From assembly GCF_023614525.1 (NCBI RefSeq), contig NZ_CP097885.1, forward strand, positions 248,001-312,000: a stretch of DNA of 64,000 bases, given 5' to 3'. A program made the translations under genes and the position numbers. The notes below the pieces were generated by a model. That model was not told where the DNA came from, did not search any database, and saw only the letters and a list, made by a program, of their open reading frames with translations. Positions within the stretch are counted from its first letter, which is position 1, and every line of letters starts with the position of its first letter. The DNA comes from Peptoniphilus genitalis (lineage in GTDB: Bacteria; Bacillota; Clostridia; Tissierellales; Peptoniphilaceae). Below, one piece after another: positions 17,252 to 27,294 of the stretch.

Positions 17252-19327
17252 TTATTTTTTCTTTTTATCTCCAACTACTTCTTCAGCAATTGATGCAGGT
17301 ACTTCTTCGTAATGATCAAATAGCATAGAGTAGTTTGCTCTTCCTTGTGTATTTGAACGAAGGCTAGTTGCGTAACCAAACATTTCTGCTAGTGGTACAT
17401 AAGCTGTAACGATTTGTGCTCCAGCTACAAGTTCCATACCTTCCATTCTTCCACGTCTTGAGTTAATATCACCAATTACATCTCCCATGTATTCTTCTGG
17501 AGTTGTAACTTCAACCTTCATCATAGGTTCAAGAAGTACTGGATCAGCTTTTGCAAGAGCATCTCTTACTGCCATAGATCCGGCAATCTTAAATGCCATT
17601 TCTGAAGAGTCGACTTCGTGGTAAGAACCATCGTAAAGTGTAACCTTAACATCAAGAACTTCGTATCCACCTATGATACCAGATTGAAGTGCTTCTTCAA
17701 TACCTTGTTGAGTTGGTCCAATAAATTCCTTAGGAATTGCACCACCAACGATGGCATTTTCAAATACAAAACCGCCACCTGGTTCATTAGGTTCGATTCT
17801 AATCTTAGCGTGACCATATTGTCCACGACCACCTGATTGACGAGCGTATTTAGCTTCGCCTTCAGCAGCTTTTTTAATACCTTCTCTATAAGATACTTGT
17901 GGATTACCAATATTAGCTTCTACCTTAAATTCTCTTAGTAGTCTATCAACGATGATATCAAGGTGAAGTTCACCCATACCAGCGATAATAGTTTGGCCAG
18001 TTTCTTCATCAGTATATGTTTTAAAAGTTGGATCTTCTTCTGCAAGTTTTGCAAGAGCAAGAGCCATCTTATCTTGAGAAGCCTTAGTCTTTGGTTCAAT
18101 TGCTACAGAGATAACTGGTTCTGGGAATTCCATGTTTTCAAGTATAACATGACTCTTTTCATCGCAAAGAGTATCACCAGTACCTGTGTCTTTTAGACCA
18201 ACAGCTGCCGCGATTTCTCCTGCATGGACTTCTTCGATTTCTTCTCTCTTATTAGCGTGCATTTGAAGAATTCTTCCAATTCTTTCTCTCTTGCCCTTAG
18301 TTGTATTGTATACATAAGAACCAGCTTGAAGAACTCCAGAGTAAACTCTAAAGTAAGCAAGCTTACCTACATATGGGTCAGTTACGATTTTAAATGCAAG
18401 AGCTGAGAATGGTTCATCATCAGATGCGTGTCTATCAACTTCATTTCCATCTTCATCAACACCAGTGATTGCAGGTATATCAAGTGGAGATGGAAGATAG
18501 TCGATAATTGCGTCTAATAGAAGTTGTACACCCTTGTTCTTGTAAGAAGAACCACAAGATACTGGAGTAATCTTAACATCAAGAGTACCTTTTCTTATAG
18601 CTTTCTTAAGAAGATCCTTGTCGATTTCTTCACCTTCAAGGTAAGCCATCATAAGATCTTCATCAAATTCAGATGCAACTTCAATTAAGTTTTCTCTATA
18701 TTTATTTGCAACTTCCATGTACTCTTCAGGAACATCTGTAATTTCGATTTCCTTACCAAGTTCATCCTTGTAAATTTCTGCTTTCATTTCAACAAGGTCA
18801 ATCATTCCTATGAAAGTATCTTCTGCTCCCATTGGAACTTGAATTGGAACAGGGTTACCCTTTAGTTTCTTGTCGATTGTATCAACAGATCTAAAGAAGT
18901 CTGCACCTGTAACGTCCATCTTGTTGATGTGTGCAATTCTTGGAACGTGATATTTATCTGCTTGTCTCCAAACAGTTTCAGATTGAGGTTCTACACCACT
19001 TTTTGCATCAAAAAGTGCAACAGCACCATCAAGTACTCTTAGAGATCTTTCAACTTCAACTGTGAAGTCAACGTGTCCTGGAGTATCGATGATGTTAAGT
19101 CTGTAACCCTTCCAGTGAGCTGTAGTAGCTGCAGAAGTAATTGTGATACCTCTTTCTTGTTCTTGTTCCATCCAGTCCATTTGTGCTCCACCGTCGTGAG
19201 TTTCACCGATTTTGTGAATCTTACCAGCGTAGAAAAGAATACGTTCTGTAGTAGTAGTCTTTCCAGCATCAATATGGGCCATAATACCTATATTTCTATA
19301 TTTATCTAATGGTATTTCGCGAGCCAT
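17252..19327 (-). CDS. fusA: Elongation factor G
   Basis: Ribosomal translocase GTPase. G1 is AHIDAGKT (17-24); [20 protein letters not shown] and NKMD follow, then domain IV ([20 protein letters not shown]) and the C-terminal domain V. At 691 residues the length is standard and there is no sign of the FusA2 paralogue. It sits between rpsG (15-base gap) and tuf (18-base gap). Confidence 0.98.
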   Translation of the reverse strand: MAREIPLDKYRNIGIMAHIDAGKTTTTERILFYAGKIHKIGETHDGGAQMDWMEQEQERGITITSAATTAHWKGYRLNIIDTPGHVDFTVEVERSLRVLDGAVALFDAKSGVEPQSETVWRQADKYHVPRIAHINKMDVTGADFFRSVDTIDKKLKGNPVPIQVPMGAEDTFIGMIDLVEMKAEIYKDELGKEIEITDVPEEYMEVANKYRENLIEVASEFDEDLMMAYLEGEEIDKDLLKKAIRKGTLDVKITPVSCGSSYKNKGVQLLLDAIIDYLPSPLDIPAITGVDEDGNEVDRHASDDEPFSALAFKIVTDPYVGKLAYFRVYSGVLQAGSYVYNTTKGKRERIGRILQMHANKREEIEEVHAGEIAAAVGLKDTGTGDTLCDEKSHVILENMEFPEPVISVAIEPKTKASQDKMALALAKLAEEDPTFKTYTDEETGQTIIAGMGELHLDIIVDRLLREFKVEANIGNPQVSYREGIKKAAEGEAKYARQSGGRGQYGHAKIRIEPNEPGGGFVFENAIVGGAIPKEFIGPTQQGIEEALQSGIIGGYEVLDVKVTLYDGSYHEVDSSEMAFKIAGSMAVRDALAKADPVLLEPMMKVEVTTPEEYMGDVIGDINSRRGRMEGMELVAGAQIVTAYVPLAEMFGYATSLRSNTQGRANYSMLFDHYEEVPASIAEEVVGDKKKK

Positions 19328-19342
19328 AAATTCCTCCCCTTA

Positions 19343-19813
19343 TTACCATCTATAGTGAGCAAATGCCTTGTTAGCTTCTGCTGTTCTATGCATTTCATCT
19401 TTTCTCTTAACACTTCCGCCTAAACCGTTAGATGCGTCTAGAATTTCTTTTGCAAGTCTTTCGTGCATTGTCTTTTCGCCTCTAGCTCTTGCATATTTAA
19501 CTAACCATCTAAGGCCTAGAGTTTGGCGTCTTTCCGGTCTTACTTCCATTGGTACTTGGTAAGTAGCACCGCCTATTCTTCTTCCCTTTACTTCAAGTAC
19601 AGGCATTACATTATTAAGTGCCTTGTAAAATACTTCAAGTGCGTCCTCTCCAGTTTGTTCTGCGATTGTTTCAAGTGCTCCGTATACAATTCTTTGAGCA
19701 GTACCTTTTTTACCGTCAAGCATAACATTGTTTATAAGCTTAGTGATAACCACATCTGCGTATACTGGATCAGCCATAACTTCACGTTTTTGGATATGTC
19801 CTTTTCTTGGCAT
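19343..19813 (-). CDS. rpsG: Ribosomal protein S7
   Basis: Small-subunit head protein, 156 residues. [18 protein letters not shown], the [21 protein letters not shown] segment and the NKAFAHYRW end are characteristic. It is separated from rpsL by 92 bases, much more than the other gaps in this operon. Confidence 0.98.
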   Translation of the reverse strand: MPRKGHIQKREVMADPVYADVVITKLINNVMLDGKKGTAQRIVYGALETIAEQTGEDALEVFYKALNNVMPVLEVKGRRIGGATYQVPMEVRPERRQTLGLRWLVKYARARGEKTMHERLAKEILDASNGLGGSVKRKDEMHRTAEANKAFAHYRW

Positions 19814-19905
19814 AACTTCCCTCCTTAACTATTTTTCAGTCGATTCATTGGTACTCAGGTTGAGCCCGTAAGCCAAAAATCTATAAAATCTCATGTAAAA
19901 TTCTA
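19814..19905 (-). promoter_or_regulatory. rpsL-rpsG intercistronic region, possible S7 autoregulatory site
   Basis: Read on the minus strand, the 92-base spacer contains a hairpin around CTCA-ACC-TGAG with flanking GG/CC pairs, about 45 bases before the rpsG ribosome binding site. In Escherichia coli S7 represses its operon by binding the equivalent spacer; structural equivalence here is a guess. Confidence 0.3.
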
Positions 19906-20319
19906 TCAATTTTTAGGTTTCTTAGTACCATATTTAGATCTAGATTGCTTTCTGTCTGTAACTCCAGCTGTATCAAGAGTACCTCTTATGATATGGTATC
20001 TAACACCTGGTAAATCCTTTACTCTTCCACCACGGATTAAAACAACACTGTGTTCTTGTAGGTTGTGTCCGATTCCTGGAATGTAAGCCATAACTTCGTA
20101 TCCGTTTGTTAAACGAACTCTGGCAACTTTTCTAAGAGCTGAATTCGGTTTCTTAGGTGTTACTGTTCTTACTGCAACACAAACTCCTCTTTTTTGTGGA
20201 GAATTAACTTCAGTTTCGGCTTTTTTAAGTGTGTCATAGTTTACATCAAGAGCTGGTGATTTAGATTTACTGTGAATTTTCTTTCTACCATTTCTTACTA
20301 ATTGGTTAATTGTAGGCAT
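19906..20319 (-). CDS. rpsL: Ribosomal protein S12
   Basis: Decoding-centre protein. ATG 20319 ([11 protein letters not shown]) is preceded by AGGAGGTGCAATTA and is the family start; the longer in-frame extension upstream is spurious. At 137 residues it has the Gram-positive insertion near residues 20-35. The streptomycin-contact loop is wild type ([11 protein letters not shown], Lys56-Lys57). First gene of the str operon. Confidence 0.98.
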   Translation of the reverse strand: MPTINQLVRNGRKKIHSKSKSPALDVNYDTLKKAETEVNSPQKRGVCVAVRTVTPKKPNSALRKVARVRLTNGYEVMAYIPGIGHNLQEHSVVLIRGGRVKDLPGVRYHIIRGTLDTAGVTDRKQSRSKYGTKKPKN

Positions 20320-20359
20320 TAATTGCACCTCCTGTTTTATTAATAGTATTGGACATTTC

Positions 20360-20387
20360 AAAGACTACCTGCATTTAGGTAGTCTTT
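20360..20387 (-). other. Leader hairpin upstream of rpsL
   Basis: Perfect 11-bp stem AAAGACTACCT / AGGTAGTCTTT with a six-base loop inside the str operon leader. There is no T-run after it on the minus strand, so it is not a normal terminator; it could be a regulatory or stabilising structure. Confidence 0.55.
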
Positions 20388-20406
20388 CCGTCTCAAATAC
20401 TCATCA

Positions 20407-20435
20407 ATTTTATCATTAGATAATCATTAAGTCAA
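20407..20435 (-). promoter_or_regulatory. Promoter of the str operon
   Basis: On the minus strand TTGACT, 17 bases, TAAAAT, about 90 bases before rpsL. Confidence 0.75.
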
Positions 20436-20500
20436 CAAAAAAATATGAGAAATTGGCGAAATTTCCATATTTTTTGAGAATTAATGATTTTATTTTAAAT

Positions 20501-21109
20501 TTACATAAATTTATCTAGGTAAAAAACAAACCTATCTGCATTTATTAGATTATAAATTATAAAGAAAGCTTGGGATAGGATAAAAATTCCATCTATAATA
20601 GTAAAAACTTTTCTGTAATTGTCTTTCTTTGTAAAAATTGTCCTACGATTCTCTATTAAAAAATATATATTAACCACAAAAAATCCCATTAACAAATAAA
20701 TCATAGTGCTGACATAAGCTGAACTGTCGAAGTTTTCTATTACAGTCCCATCTTTTAAAGTTAGGAAAAATATAATTTGATAAATTGTAAAAATTAGACA
20801 ATTTATTATAACTATTAGCTTTAAATATTTTTCATTGTTATAAATTTTTGAGTCGAAGTTTAATATTTTCAATAAAATATATATAACAAGATAAACTCCA
20901 AAATAAAATAAGATTAACTTTGTTCTCGAATAAATGGAACTAAGCCAATAGCTTGTTAATATTGTGTAAGCTAAGTAAGAATCTAAAAGTTTCTCTTCTC
21001 TGCTAGAATTTTTACTTTTAACTTTCTTCTTAGATAATTTTCTAACAATAATAAAAAATAATATGGCTAAAAAAGTTCCAAAAAGGATTACTTGAACTTT
21101 GTCTGTCAT
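20501..21109 (-). CDS. Unknown membrane protein, third of a tandem paralogue set
   Basis: I do not recognise a named family. About 202 residues with five to six hydrophobic helices. ATG 21109 (MTDKVQVILFG) is preferred because AAAGGAG lies just before it. It shares three features with its two upstream neighbours: LKDGTVIENF after a helix pair, FTKKDNYRKVF before the last helix, and an ending YNLINADRFVFYLDKFM. A basic stretch (RKLSKKKVKSKNSSREEK) follows the first helix. The gene lies 26 bases after the second paralogue, so the three form one operon. No catalytic or transport motif is visible. Confidence 0.75.
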   Translation of the reverse strand: MTDKVQVILFGTFLAILFFIIVRKLSKKKVKSKNSSREEKLLDSYLAYTILTSYWLSSIYSRTKLILFYFGVYLVIYILLKILNFDSKIYNNEKYLKLIVIINCLIFTIYQIIFFLTLKDGTVIENFDSSAYVSTMIYLLMGFFVVNIYFLIENRRTIFTKKDNYRKVFTIIDGIFILSQAFFIIYNLINADRFVFYLDKFM

Positions 21110-21135
21110 TTCTTTCTCCTTTATCACTTAAATCT

Positions 21136-21741
21136 TTACATCCTATCGAGATAAAAGTCAAACCTATTAATATTTATGTAGTTATAAATAATAAATGCTA
21201 CAAAAATTATTATAAATAAAATTTGTAGAGATATAAAAATCTTCCTGTAAGAGTCCTTTTCCACAAAAATTTTAGAAAGTGACTTTTTTGACAAATAGTA
21301 GCTAAGCCACAAAATGACTAATATAAAGCTTGGCAAAACAATTGAAAACTCTTTTTTCCCAAAGGAGTCAATCCTATGACCATCTTCAAGGGTTATAGAA
21401 AATATTAGTTGATAAATTATAAGTACAACTTGAACAATAATTGTCGTTATTTTATAAAGTCTAGGATCATCTTTGTACTTGTTTTTCATAATATCTTCTG
21501 TGTAAGTTCTATAAACAAAATATGCCACAAGACCAAAAACTACCAAATATATATATAACTTGTCTTGGCAAAAAACAATCAATGAAAGCCACATTTCAAT
21601 AACTACAAAGGCATAAATATAGGTCTTCATTACATCTCTACTATCTGTTTCTATTCCTCTTCTTTTCTTATACCAATCTTCAATTAGAATTAATGAACAA
21701 AAAATAATTATGAGTATAAGAAAATAAATTAAAAATTTCAT
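21136..21741 (-). CDS. Unknown membrane protein, second of a tandem paralogue set
   Basis: 201 residues, five to six hydrophobic helices, function unknown. It has the shared motifs LEDGHRIDSF, FVEKDSYRKIF and YNYININRFDFYLDRM at the C-terminus, and a basic loop (YKKRRGIETDSRD) after helix one. Its ATG overlaps the stop of the first paralogue by four bases (ATGA) behind GGAGATGAATT, showing translational coupling. Similarity to both neighbours is clear by eye, mostly in the C-terminal half, consistent with old duplications. Confidence 0.78.
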   Translation of the reverse strand: MKFLIYFLILIIIFCSLILIEDWYKKRRGIETDSRDVMKTYIYAFVVIEMWLSLIVFCQDKLYIYLVVFGLVAYFVYRTYTEDIMKNKYKDDPRLYKITTIIVQVVLIIYQLIFSITLEDGHRIDSFGKKEFSIVLPSFILVILWLSYYLSKKSLSKIFVEKDSYRKIFISLQILFIIIFVAFIIYNYININRFDFYLDRM

Positions 21742-22373
21742 AATTCATCTCCTGATGTTTCTTGATAATCTTCCCTTTCTACATAAAAATCAAATCTATC
21801 AGAATTTTTTATGTTGTATGCGTTTCCTAAACCTAATACTAAAATCAAAATAATTTCTGAAATAATAAAAGCTCTTCTCCAAATATCTTTTTCAAATAAA
21901 ATATTTTTTAAAACTCTCAAGTCTAAAATAATTCTAATGTAGCTAACAAAAATAATTGAATTTATTAAAATTTTTCGAAAGTCACTTTTGTTGTATGAAA
22001 AAATAGTAGCTCCATCTTCTAATTCTAAAAAACTAAGACTTGCTAATAATATAAAAGATATTGAAATAAATAAAACCCTCCACTTAGGCTCATTCTTATT
22101 TTCCAATAACTTACTTCCTCTTTTGCTATCTGTGTAAAGTTTATAAATAGCCCAAAACACAAAATAAACAAATATGCTAACCATAATTGCAAATCCAATA
22201 TTTTGATAAATTGTAAAGTAAAATTGTAAGATTAAAAAATTGCTCACTAGGAAGGAATATATTATGTCATTCTTAGAATCTTTTTCTTCTTTCTTATCTT
22301 CTCTTATGTAAGTAAAAGTTTCTAAGGCTGATATAAAAACTGTTACTAAGAAATATATAGTTAAATCACTCAT
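21738..22373 (-). CDS. Unknown membrane protein, first of a tandem paralogue set
   Basis: 211 residues with five to six hydrophobic helices; function unknown. Shared motifs: LELEDGATIFSYNKSDFRK, FEKDIWRRAF and YNIKNSDRFDFYVERED, after which it has an extra acidic tail (YQETSGDEL). The start follows TAGGTGATTTA. It is first in the operon; no regulator or enzyme accompanies the set, and the operon runs towards the str operon without an obvious terminator between them other than the hairpin at 20360. Confidence 0.78.
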   Translation of the reverse strand: MSDLTIYFLVTVFISALETFTYIREDKKEEKDSKNDIIYSFLVSNFLILQFYFTIYQNIGFAIMVSIFVYFVFWAIYKLYTDSKRGSKLLENKNEPKWRVLFISISFILLASLSFLELEDGATIFSYNKSDFRKILINSIIFVSYIRIILDLRVLKNILFEKDIWRRAFIISEIILILVLGLGNAYNIKNSDRFDFYVEREDYQETSGDEL

Positions 22374-22493
22374 TAAATCACCTCTAAAATCTTTTATTTA
22401 TAAAACTAGTTTAAGAGTATTTTATAAATAAAAATAATCCCTTTTAATTTATTGTAACACTCACACCCATAAATTTTAAAGAAGTTATAAAAA

Positions 22494-23522
22494 TCAAAAA
22501 TCAATTCCCAAATTTTCTAAATTTTCTTCAAGAGAAAATATTTTTTTACCATCCTTTGTTATTTCTGACTTTGAATAAATTAGAGATTTGATTACAGATT
22601 CTTCTACTGAGTCTGCGCAAGCCCTAAAGGCTTCCTCTAATAAATCTTCTTTTAAAACTTTAATTTCTTCGAAGTTATTCTCTCTTATCTTATTGGCAGT
22701 TGAAAAGGCAATTACAATGTCTCCTGACCCATGTCCCAAGTATGATCCTACATTTCCAATACCAATTGTCGCCCTCTTTGATAGTCTCTTTAATTGTCTT
22801 GAGCTTAGTGGCAAGTCTGTTGCAAGGACTATTATAATTGAACCCTTGTCTTTGTCTTCTCTTTTTTCCTTGGACTTTAAGTACATTTCACGACCTAGAG
22901 GTCTGCCTTCTATCTTTAAATCTTTTATCCCGCCAAAGTTTGACAATACAAGACTTCCTAGTGTGTAGTCCTCTCCTTCTATTTCAATAATTCTTGATGA
23001 AGATCCAATTCCACTTTTGAGGTTAAAGGAGATCATTCCAGTGCCTGCTCCCACTGACCCCTCTTCAAAATCTTCTTTTATATTTTCTATGGACTCTAAG
23101 ACATTTTCTTCTTTTACATGAAGGCCCCTCATGTCATTTATAACTCCGTCGTTGCATTCTGTGACAATAATGTTTGGAGCTCCAGCCTTGTCGCCCACAT
23201 TTTCGTACCTATCTATCATCCACTTCATTGATGAGTCAAGAACTCTTCCAAGGCTCATGGTGTTAGTCATAAAGATTGGCGACTCAAGAGTCCCTAGCTC
23301 TTCAAGTTGAACTAGGCCAAGACTTTTTCCGTAACCGTTAATTATGTAGGAGCTTGCCAAGAGTTTTTCCTTAAATACATCTCCATTATGGGGCATGATG
23401 CATGTCACTCCAGTTTTTATTTTTCCATCCCTAATAGTTGAGTGACCAACCCTCACTCCCTTGACGTCAGATATTTTATTAAGTCGTCCCTTCCTGCTAT
23501 CTTTAAAAATTTCAAAAGTCAT
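22494..23522 (-). CDS. P1-family (S58, DmpA-like) aminopeptidase
   Basis: Self-processing N-terminal nucleophile peptidase of the DmpA family, which releases N-terminal amino acids or cleaves D-amino or beta-peptides. ATG 23522 (MTFEIFKDSR) has GAGGAGGG before it, giving 342 residues. Family blocks are KGVRVGHSTI, MTNTMSLGRVLDSS, GSVGAGTGMISFNLKSGIGSSSR, and the processing site KDKG-SIII with Gly227-Ser228, where Ser228 would become the nucleophile, followed by LATDLPLSSRQLKRLSKRA. GHGSGDIVIAFSTAN is also typical. Substrate preference is not readable. It is monocistronic. Confidence 0.88.
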   Translation of the reverse strand: MTFEIFKDSRKGRLNKISDVKGVRVGHSTIRDGKIKTGVTCIMPHNGDVFKEKLLASSYIINGYGKSLGLVQLEELGTLESPIFMTNTMSLGRVLDSSMKWMIDRYENVGDKAGAPNIIVTECNDGVINDMRGLHVKEENVLESIENIKEDFEEGSVGAGTGMISFNLKSGIGSSSRIIEIEGEDYTLGSLVLSNFGGIKDLKIEGRPLGREMYLKSKEKREDKDKGSIIIVLATDLPLSSRQLKRLSKRATIGIGNVGSYLGHGSGDIVIAFSTANKIRENNFEEIKVLKEDLLEEAFRACADSVEESVIKSLIYSKSEITKDGKKIFSLEENLENLGIDF

Positions 23523-23543
23523 AAACACCCTCCTCTTAAAGAA

Positions 23544-23552
23544 ATTATATCA
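23544..23552 (-). promoter_or_regulatory. Extended -10 promoter of the P1 peptidase gene
   Basis: TGATATAAT on the minus strand, about 22 bases before the start codon; no convincing -35. Confidence 0.55.
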
Positions 23553-23589
23553 GATAAATTTTATAATTTAATAAGATAAATCAGGGCAT

Positions 23590-23616
23590 AAAAAAAGTCC
23601 CAGCCTAAGCTGAGAC
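23590..23616 (-). terminator. Terminator of the nucleoside ABC operon
   Basis: Minus-strand stem GTCTCAGC / GCTGGGAC (one G-U pair, loop TTAG) followed by a T-run, shortly after the last permease gene. Confidence 0.85.
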
Positions 23617-23627
23617 AAATTTTATTT

Positions 23628-24584
23628 TTAATTGTTTCTTTCGTATGGAAGTCCATCTGCTGATGGTGCTCTTGATCCCTTTACAAAAATTATTAAGACA
23701 ATAAGAGTTATTGCGTAAGGAATCATTGAAAGTAAGTTTGTATCGATTTTTATTCCAATGGATCCAAGGAAGACTGAAAGTCCTTGTGCAAAACCAAAGA
23801 GTAGGCAAGCAAGCATAGCTCCTTGTGGTTTCCATCCACCAAAGATTACTGCAGCAAGGGCAATAAAGCCTTGACCTGAGATAAGTGTTTCCCTGTAGTT
23901 GGATACAACTGCAAGAGACATTGAAGCTCCACCAAGTCCTGCTAAGAAGCCTGATGCTAATACGCAAATGTATTTGATCTTGTAGGCGTCAACTCCAAGA
24001 GTTTCTGCTGCCTTAGGATATTCACCAACTGCTCTTATCCTTAGACCAAGTCTGGTCTTGTAAAGTATGAAGTAAACTACAAAGACAAGGACAAAGGCAA
24101 GGTAAACTGACGCGTATTGTGAAAACACTATATCAAGGAACCTCATTATTCCCTTTCCTCCACCAGACTTAAAAACTTTTCCAAATAAAACTGGAAGTTT
24201 GTTTTCATAATCAATTGATTTTGACATAGCTGCTCCATCAAAGAAGAGCCTACAAAGAAAAAGTGCAAGTCCAGGTCCAATTAAGTTAATTGCAATACCA
24301 CTTACAACATGGTCTGCTGCAAAGTTAACTGTTGCTATAGCATGAAGAAGGGCAATTAGCATGCCACCAAGTCCTCCACACAAGAATGCCAACCAAGGAT
24401 TGCCTAGGTAGTATCCAACAATGGATCCCACAACTGCTCCTATGGCCATCATTCCTTCAAGTCCAATATTTACAACTCCGGCATTTTCAGATAAGACGCC
24501 ACCGAGGGCTGTATAAATAAGAGGAGCTGAATATAAAAGTGTTATTGATAAAATACTTGCTAAGCTTAAAAGTGAACTATTCAT
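23628..24584 (-). CDS. nupQ: Nucleoside ABC transporter permease (NupQ-like)
   Basis: Inner-membrane permease of the BMP/Nup importer class. It has 318 residues and about nine to ten helices; the N-terminal LIYTALGGVLSENAGVVNIGLEGMM is the hallmark of this permease type, and GLGGASMSLAVVSNYRETLI plus IFGGWKPQGA match the conserved later region. Start overlaps the nupP stop by eight bases. The pair of unequal permeases, one ATPase and a BMP lipoprotein corresponds to the guanosine transporter NupNOPQ of Bacillus subtilis; exact nucleoside preference is inferred. Confidence 0.88.
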   Translation of the reverse strand: MNSSLLSLASILSITLLYSAPLIYTALGGVLSENAGVVNIGLEGMMAIGAVVGSIVGYYLGNPWLAFLCGGLGGMLIALLHAIATVNFAADHVVSGIAINLIGPGLALFLCRLFFDGAAMSKSIDYENKLPVLFGKVFKSGGGKGIMRFLDIVFSQYASVYLAFVLVFVVYFILYKTRLGLRIRAVGEYPKAAETLGVDAYKIKYICVLASGFLAGLGGASMSLAVVSNYRETLISGQGFIALAAVIFGGWKPQGAMLACLLFGFAQGLSVFLGSIGIKIDTNLLSMIPYAITLIVLIIFVKGSRAPSADGLPYERNN

Positions 24585-25704
24585 TTGCTCCTCCTTTTTC
24601 TAAATTTTTTCCATCCTTCTTTGACCACTTAGTAAAGAAGAACTTAATCATATCCAAAAGTTTTGGCATTGCAATAAATAGAATCATAATACCAATAATT
24701 ATATTTACAACTTCTGAATAAGTTCCTATTGTAGTAAGTTTTCCTCCTCCATAAGTCAAACCTGCATAGAGAAGGGCTGCTGGGATTGTGCCCAGTGGAT
24801 TGTTGCCAGCTATAAGGGCAACTGCCATACCATCAAAACCGTAGCCTTCTTGGGCTGCCATGATTCCAATGTCACCAGAGACACCAAGTACAGTTATGGC
24901 ACCAGCAAGTCCTGCCAAGATACCTGCAATACCCATGGATTTTACAATAGATTTGTTAATGTCGATTCCACCGTATTCGGCTGCTTTTTCATTAAAACCA
25001 ACAGCACGAAGCTCGTAACCAAGTGTAGTTTTCTTTAGGATGTACCAAACTACTAGGGCTGCAATAATAGCAATAATAATACCAAAGTTTAGAGGTGGAT
25101 TTAAAATATCCTTTAAAAATTTGTGTTGAGCAAGATAAGCTCTACCAGACTCACTCATCTTCCAAGCTCCAGCAATTTTTATGCTAGCTGATTGCTTAAT
25201 TGGATAAGAGTTATCTGATTCAATTGATCTTAAGATTGGAAAACTCAAAAGATAATTACTTAGATAAAAGGCAATCCAGTTCATCATAATAGAAGATATA
25301 ACTTCATTAACTTGGAATTTTGCCTTTAAGATTCCAACTATAGCTCCCCAGAGATAACCACAAAGGGCTCCAACTAAAAGCGCTACAAGTCCATGGACTA
25401 CTGGAGGAAGGTCCAACAAAAGTCCAACAACAAGGGCTCCAATGGAACCAACAATGTATTGACCTTCGGCGCCAATGTTAAATAGGCCTGTGTTAAAGGC
25501 AAAGGCAACTGAAAGTCCTGTTAGGATTAGGGGCACTGCCTTTACAATTGTCCAGGAAATATATTTAGGCTTTCCAAAGGCACCTAAGAATATTACCTTG
25601 TAGGCCTCAACTGGATTTGTTCCACTAATTAAGAGTATGATTGAGCCAATTATTATCCCAAGTACAATGGCAAGAATTGTGTATATAAACCTATTTCTCT
25701 TCAT
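24577..25704 (-). CDS. nupP: Nucleoside ABC transporter permease (NupP-like)
   Basis: The larger permease of the pair, 375 residues and about ten helices. Diagnostic stretches are FAFNTGLFNIGAEGQYIVGS, VNEVISSIMMNWIA and AQEGYGFDGMAVALIAGNNP. A soluble segment around residues 165-200 would be extracytoplasmic. Its start overlaps the ATPase gene by 14 bases and its end overlaps the next permease, so translation of the three is coupled. Confidence 0.88.
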   Translation of the reverse strand: MKRNRFIYTILAIVLGIIIGSIILLISGTNPVEAYKVIFLGAFGKPKYISWTIVKAVPLILTGLSVAFAFNTGLFNIGAEGQYIVGSIGALVVGLLLDLPPVVHGLVALLVGALCGYLWGAIVGILKAKFQVNEVISSIMMNWIAFYLSNYLLSFPILRSIESDNSYPIKQSASIKIAGAWKMSESGRAYLAQHKFLKDILNPPLNFGIIIAIIAALVVWYILKKTTLGYELRAVGFNEKAAEYGGIDINKSIVKSMGIAGILAGLAGAITVLGVSGDIGIMAAQEGYGFDGMAVALIAGNNPLGTIPAALLYAGLTYGGGKLTTIGTYSEVVNIIIGIMILFIAMPKLLDMIKFFFTKWSKKDGKNLEKGGANE

Positions 25705-27223
25705 TTTTACCTCCTGCCATATATAGTCCTAGCTCTCTCTCATTAGTTTCCTTTGCATCAAAGGTCCTTAGGATTTTTCCATTATAAATAACAGAAATCC
25801 TATCAGATAGGGCCATAATTTCATCAAGTTCAAAGGATATGAGAAGAACTGCCTTCCCCTTGTCCCTTTGCTTTATCAAGAAGTTCCTAATATATTCAAT
25901 GGCACCAACATCTAGCCCCCTAGTTGGTTGGGCAGCAATAAGAAGATCTGGGTCTCCAGAAATCTCCCTTGCAATAATAACCTTTTGTTGGTTACCACCT
26001 GAAAGGGCGCCTGCAAATTGTTTAATATTTCTTGGTCTTATATCGTAGTCCTCTGAAAGGTCACTGGCGTTTTTTTCGATATTTGGAAAATCTAAAATTC
26101 CCTTTTTGGAAAACTTATCCTTGTAGTATTCCTTTAAAATAATATTTTCTGCAACTGAAAAATCTAGAACAAGACCTCGAAGTTGTCTATCTTCAGGAAT
26201 AGAGTTTAATCCTCTTTCAATAATATCCCTTGGGCTGTGGTTTAAAATTTCTTCTCCCTTAAAGATTACAGAACCAGCTTCTGCCTTTTTAAGACCTGTA
26301 AGAGTTTCAATAAGTTCAGATTGACCATTTCCATCAACACCTGCTATACCATGAATTTCTCCAGCCTTAATGTCAAGATTTAAGTCGTCTAACTTTTTGA
26401 CATTTCTAATATCTCTAGCAGTTAGGCCCTTGATGTCAAGTATAGTGTCGCCAAAGTTAGCATCAGCCTTATTAACATCTAGGTGAACAGCTCTACCCAC
26501 CATCATGTCTGCAAGTTCCGATTCACTTACATCAGAGACATTAACTGTGTCAATCTTTTTTCCACGTCTAATAATAGTACACCTATTTGCCACTTGCTTA
26601 ATTTCTTTTAGCTTGTGGGTGATAATAATTATAGACTTGCCTTCCTTTGCAAGATTTTTTATTATTTCGATTAATTCAGTAATTTCTTGAGGAGTCAAAA
26701 CAGCCGTTGGCTCATCAAAAATTAAGATGTCTGCACCCCTGTACAAAACCTTAAGTATTTCAACCTTTTGTTGAGTGCCCACAGTGATGTCTTGGATTCT
26801 TGCATCAGGATCAATTTTAAAACCATATTTTTCAGAAAGGGCAATTACATCTTCCCTTGCCTTCTTTATGTCCACCTTGATTCCCTTCATGGGCTCCATG
26901 CCAAGAACAATGTTTTCAACAACAGTGAAGGGTTCAATAAGCATAAAGTGTTGGTGAACCATACCTAGTCCAGCCTTAATGGCGTCGTTGGGATCCTTAA
27001 ATTCTTTTTTTTCATTATTTATATAAATCTCACCTGATGTAGGAGAACTTAAACCGTAAAGCATATTCATAAGAGTAGTCTTACCAGCACCGTTTTCTCC
27101 AAGAAGAGAATGGATTTCGCCCCTCCTAATATCAAGATCAATTCCGTCGTTTGCAATGAAATCACCAAACTTTTTGGTAATATTCTCCATCCTTACGACT
27201 AAATCTTTGTTATTAGTTTCCAA
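25691..27223 (-). CDS. nupO: Nucleoside ABC transporter ATP-binding protein (NupO-like)
   Basis: A fused double ABC ATPase, 510 residues. The first half has Walker A GENGAGKTT (about 42-50) and Walker B ILIFDEPTAVLTP; the second half has a weaker GVDGNGQSE loop and LSGGNQQKVIIAREI with LIAAQPTRGLDVGA, the alternation seen in the sugar/nucleoside class (RbsA/NupO). It energises the two permeases. It follows the lipoprotein gene across a 117-base gap that contains a terminator-like hairpin. Confidence 0.9.
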   Translation of the reverse strand: METNNKDLVVRMENITKKFGDFIANDGIDLDIRRGEIHSLLGENGAGKTTLMNMLYGLSSPTSGEIYINNEKKEFKDPNDAIKAGLGMVHQHFMLIEPFTVVENIVLGMEPMKGIKVDIKKAREDVIALSEKYGFKIDPDARIQDITVGTQQKVEILKVLYRGADILIFDEPTAVLTPQEITELIEIIKNLAKEGKSIIIITHKLKEIKQVANRCTIIRRGKKIDTVNVSDVSESELADMMVGRAVHLDVNKADANFGDTILDIKGLTARDIRNVKKLDDLNLDIKAGEIHGIAGVDGNGQSELIETLTGLKKAEAGSVIFKGEEILNHSPRDIIERGLNSIPEDRQLRGLVLDFSVAENIILKEYYKDKFSKKGILDFPNIEKNASDLSEDYDIRPRNIKQFAGALSGGNQQKVIIAREISGDPDLLIAAQPTRGLDVGAIEYIRNFLIKQRDKGKAVLLISFELDEIMALSDRISVIYNGKILRTFDAKETNERELGLYMAGGKNEEK

Positions 27224-27294
27224 TACAAACGCTCCTTTGTTATATTAAGTAAATTATACCAAAGAATTAAGCAATTTTAAAATAATTTGCATTA

